This document shows positions 50,006-51,539 of a stretch of 51,539 nucleotides of DNA, piece after piece. The stretch lies in NCBI GenBank assembly GCA_947450345.1, contig CANFVD010000006.1, positions 1 to 51,539 on the forward strand, read 5' to 3'. The stretch's first letter is position 1, and each line of letters begins with the position of its first letter. The translations under genes were made by a program, and so were the position numbers. Source of the stretch: Actinomycetota bacterium (GTDB lineage Bacteria; Actinomycetota; Actinomycetes; Actinomycetales; Microbacteriaceae). The notes below the pieces were generated by a model. The model was not told the origin of the DNA. It was given only the letters and a program-made list of their open reading frames with translations, and ran no database searches.

Positions 50006-50442
50006 AAGAAGGTACCGCGCGCCTGGGCGGTGACCTCAAGGAGAACTCCTGCCGGAAAAAACACCCCGACGATGGGTGGTCTCCACCGACTCGACAGTCT
50101 CACGACAGCGGTGGCTCCGTCCGGACTCGTGGCCGCAACGAGGCGGATGCCCCGACCATCGGCCGTGCGAAGAAATGCCTGGCTCGCGGACACGACGTCG
50201 GTGGACGTGAGGCGATACCGCAGCGCATGCGCCGCGGTATCGACGACAACGCTGTCGAGGGTAAAACTCTGACTGGCGGCCAGCGCCGCACCGTCGGCCA
50301 CCAAGAACAGGCGCTTGCGTTCGAGGTAAAGACTTGATGCCGAAACCGTTCCCAGCAGCACGCCCAGCGAAAGCACCACGGAAAAAATCACCATCAGTAG
50401 GGTTGATCCCTCCGCACTTTTCATGCGGTCGAGTGCCCTCAT
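50002..50442 (-). CDS. TadG-like / Flp pilus-assembly-associated protein
   Basis: MRALDRMKSAEGSTLLMVIFSVVLSLGVLLGTVSASSLYLERKRLFLVADGAALAASQSF; matches helicase/secretion-neighbourhood TadG N-terminus style. Confidence 0.65.
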   Translation of the reverse strand: MRALDRMKSAEGSTLLMVIFSVVLSLGVLLGTVSASSLYLERKRLFLVADGAALAASQSFTLDSVVVDTAAHALRYRLTSTDVVSASQAFLRTADGRGIRLVAATSPDGATAVVRLSSRWRPPIVGVFFPAGVLLEVTAQARGTFF

Positions 50443-50879
50443 CCTGAAACCCCGAGGCGTGGGTTCGACTGGGTCGAACTGGCCGCTACGGTCATCGAGG
50501 TGAATCGACGAACCGTGGGCCACTGCGGCAGAAACGGTAGGGCCACTCGAACGGCAACCCGCACAGTGACGCTTCCGCCAGACATGAGACATGGTCCCTG
50601 GCACGCAAAGGTGACACGTGGTGAGGCAGCCTGAGGAGCTTGTTCGGTAAGGCTCACGAGGGCTGTGCGACGGGCAATGCTCGACGCGACGGTCGGCGAC
50701 GCCTGTTCGACATAGACTCGTGCCGCGTGCCGGGCTGCTCCCATCACCGCAAACTGTGCCGATTCGATGGCGCCGAACGAGAGCACGGCATAAACGCAGG
50801 GCACCAACAACACGATGGCGCCGGCGATGAATTCGAGGGCGCCCGAACCGGTGTCCTCGCGAAGTGCCCGACGCCACAT
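50439..50879 (-). CDS. TadE/TadF-like pseudopilin
   Basis: LREDTGSGALEFIAGAIVLLVPCVYAVLSFGAIESAQFAVMGAARHAARVYV. Confidence 0.7.
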   Translation of the reverse strand: MWRRALREDTGSGALEFIAGAIVLLVPCVYAVLSFGAIESAQFAVMGAARHAARVYVEQASPTVASSIARRTALVSLTEQAPQAASPRVTFACQGPCLMSGGSVTVRVAVRVALPFLPQWPTVRRFTSMTVAASSTQSNPRLGVSG

Positions 50880-51268
50880 CAGCGACTACCGCCCAGCGTC
50901 TCTACCGGAGCGCGGCCCATGACGCGCAGGGCGTGTGGCGGGCCGAAGAATCCGAGAAGGGGCAGTGGCGCCGTGACCTCCACGACAACTGTCGGGGTGC
51001 CCTGCCATACTTCGCGATGTGCCTCCACCTCGGGTGCAACGGCCTCCCCCACTGCGACGCGAATGAGGTCTCGCGTGCGCGCGACGCCATCCTGTTGCGT
51101 GGCTCCGACGAGGGACGCCTCGCGTGCCCCCTCCGCAGCTGCATCGGCCAACGTGTTTCGCACGTGCAGCGCGAGAGCAAGCTGCACCAGTCCTGCGGTG
51201 AGAGCAACGAGCAGGAGACTGACAAGGAGAAACTCCACAATCGCCGAGCCTGATTCGTCCCGCCACAT
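50879..51268 (-). CDS. TadE-family pilus assembly protein
   Basis: MWRDESGSAIVEFLLVSLLLVALTAGLVQLALALHVRNTLADAAAEGARE. Confidence 0.82.
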   Translation of the reverse strand: MWRDESGSAIVEFLLVSLLLVALTAGLVQLALALHVRNTLADAAAEGAREASLVGATQQDGVARTRDLIRVAVGEAVAPEVEAHREVWQGTPTVVVEVTAPLPLLGFFGPPHALRVMGRAPVETLGGSR

Positions 51269-51278
51269 CGTTCGAGTC

Positions 51279-51467
51279 CTAGAAACTTACGACACGTGTG
51301 ATGGCTTGGTTGAACACCTGCCCGAGTGACGGCCCGGCTAATGCCCAGAGCGCCACCACCAGACCCGCCGTCATCAGGGTGATGAGCACCCAACCGGGTA
51401 CGTCACCCCGTTCACTTGCCAATACTCGCCGCGCGCGACGAGAGAGGTGGAAAATCTTCTGGACCAT
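51279..51467 (-). CDS. Small Flp pilin-like / DUF4244-like protein
   Basis: ARRVLASERGDVPGWVLITLMTAGLVVALWALAGPSLGQVFNQAITRVVSF; single TM with preceding ERGD motif, just upstream of TadE genes. Confidence 0.65.
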   Translation of the reverse strand: MVQKIFHLSRRARRVLASERGDVPGWVLITLMTAGLVVALWALAGPSLGQVFNQAITRVVSF

Positions 51468-51539
51468 GGAGTCTCCTCACCGAATTGTTCGTCCGGTGAG
51501 TCTTCTCCAGAACCGCTGTCAGCGAGGTGACCTATCCAC

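Noticed and set aside
1-51539. CRISPR array, prophage or IS transposase
   Set aside because: No regularly spaced direct repeats, integrase, transposase or phage structural ORFs found.

Overview
High-GC actinobacterial chromosome segment; gene content and synteny look like Microbacteriaceae, but that is an inference. Left to right it contains: a partial aquaporin; an acyl-CoA-type catabolic island (CoA ligase, TetR, MarR, SDR, amidohydrolase, acyl-CoA dehydrogenase, MaoC hydratase) whose gene content resembles the C. glutamicum phenylpropanoid (phd) cluster; a Doc/Fic-type toxin-antitoxin pair; tRNA-Gln; and a long minus-strand amino-acid block (gltX, ilvE, leuB, serA, two small membrane proteins, ilvC, ilvN, ilvB, ilvD). 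Next come a sulfate-activation module (cysD, fused cysNC, TauE/SafE permease); SOUL, CorA-like and MFS genes; and a ~10 kb surface-glycan-like island with several glycosyltransferases, an FkbM methyltransferase, a PAPS-type sulfotransferase, a second methyltransferase and an ATP-grasp. After that are tRNA-Lys, hisN-like, glutathione peroxidase, a putative Fe(II)/2OG-type oxygenase, isochorismatase, tmRNA/smpB, a VapBC-like pair, a channel-like protein, ftsX, an extended ftsE, prfB and an MFS gene. The right edge holds Flp/Tad pilus minor-pilin genes. The most unusual signals are REP-like palindromes translated in frame inside a membrane-protein gene and forming the prfB stop codon, a 22-nt inverted repeat flanking the tmRNA gene, co-occurrence of PAPS synthesis and a glycan-island sulfotransferase, perfect operator-like palindromes upstream of both TA modules, and several convergent gene pairs that share a 4-nt stop overlap. 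All calls come from reading the sequence and supplied ORFs; no database search was run.
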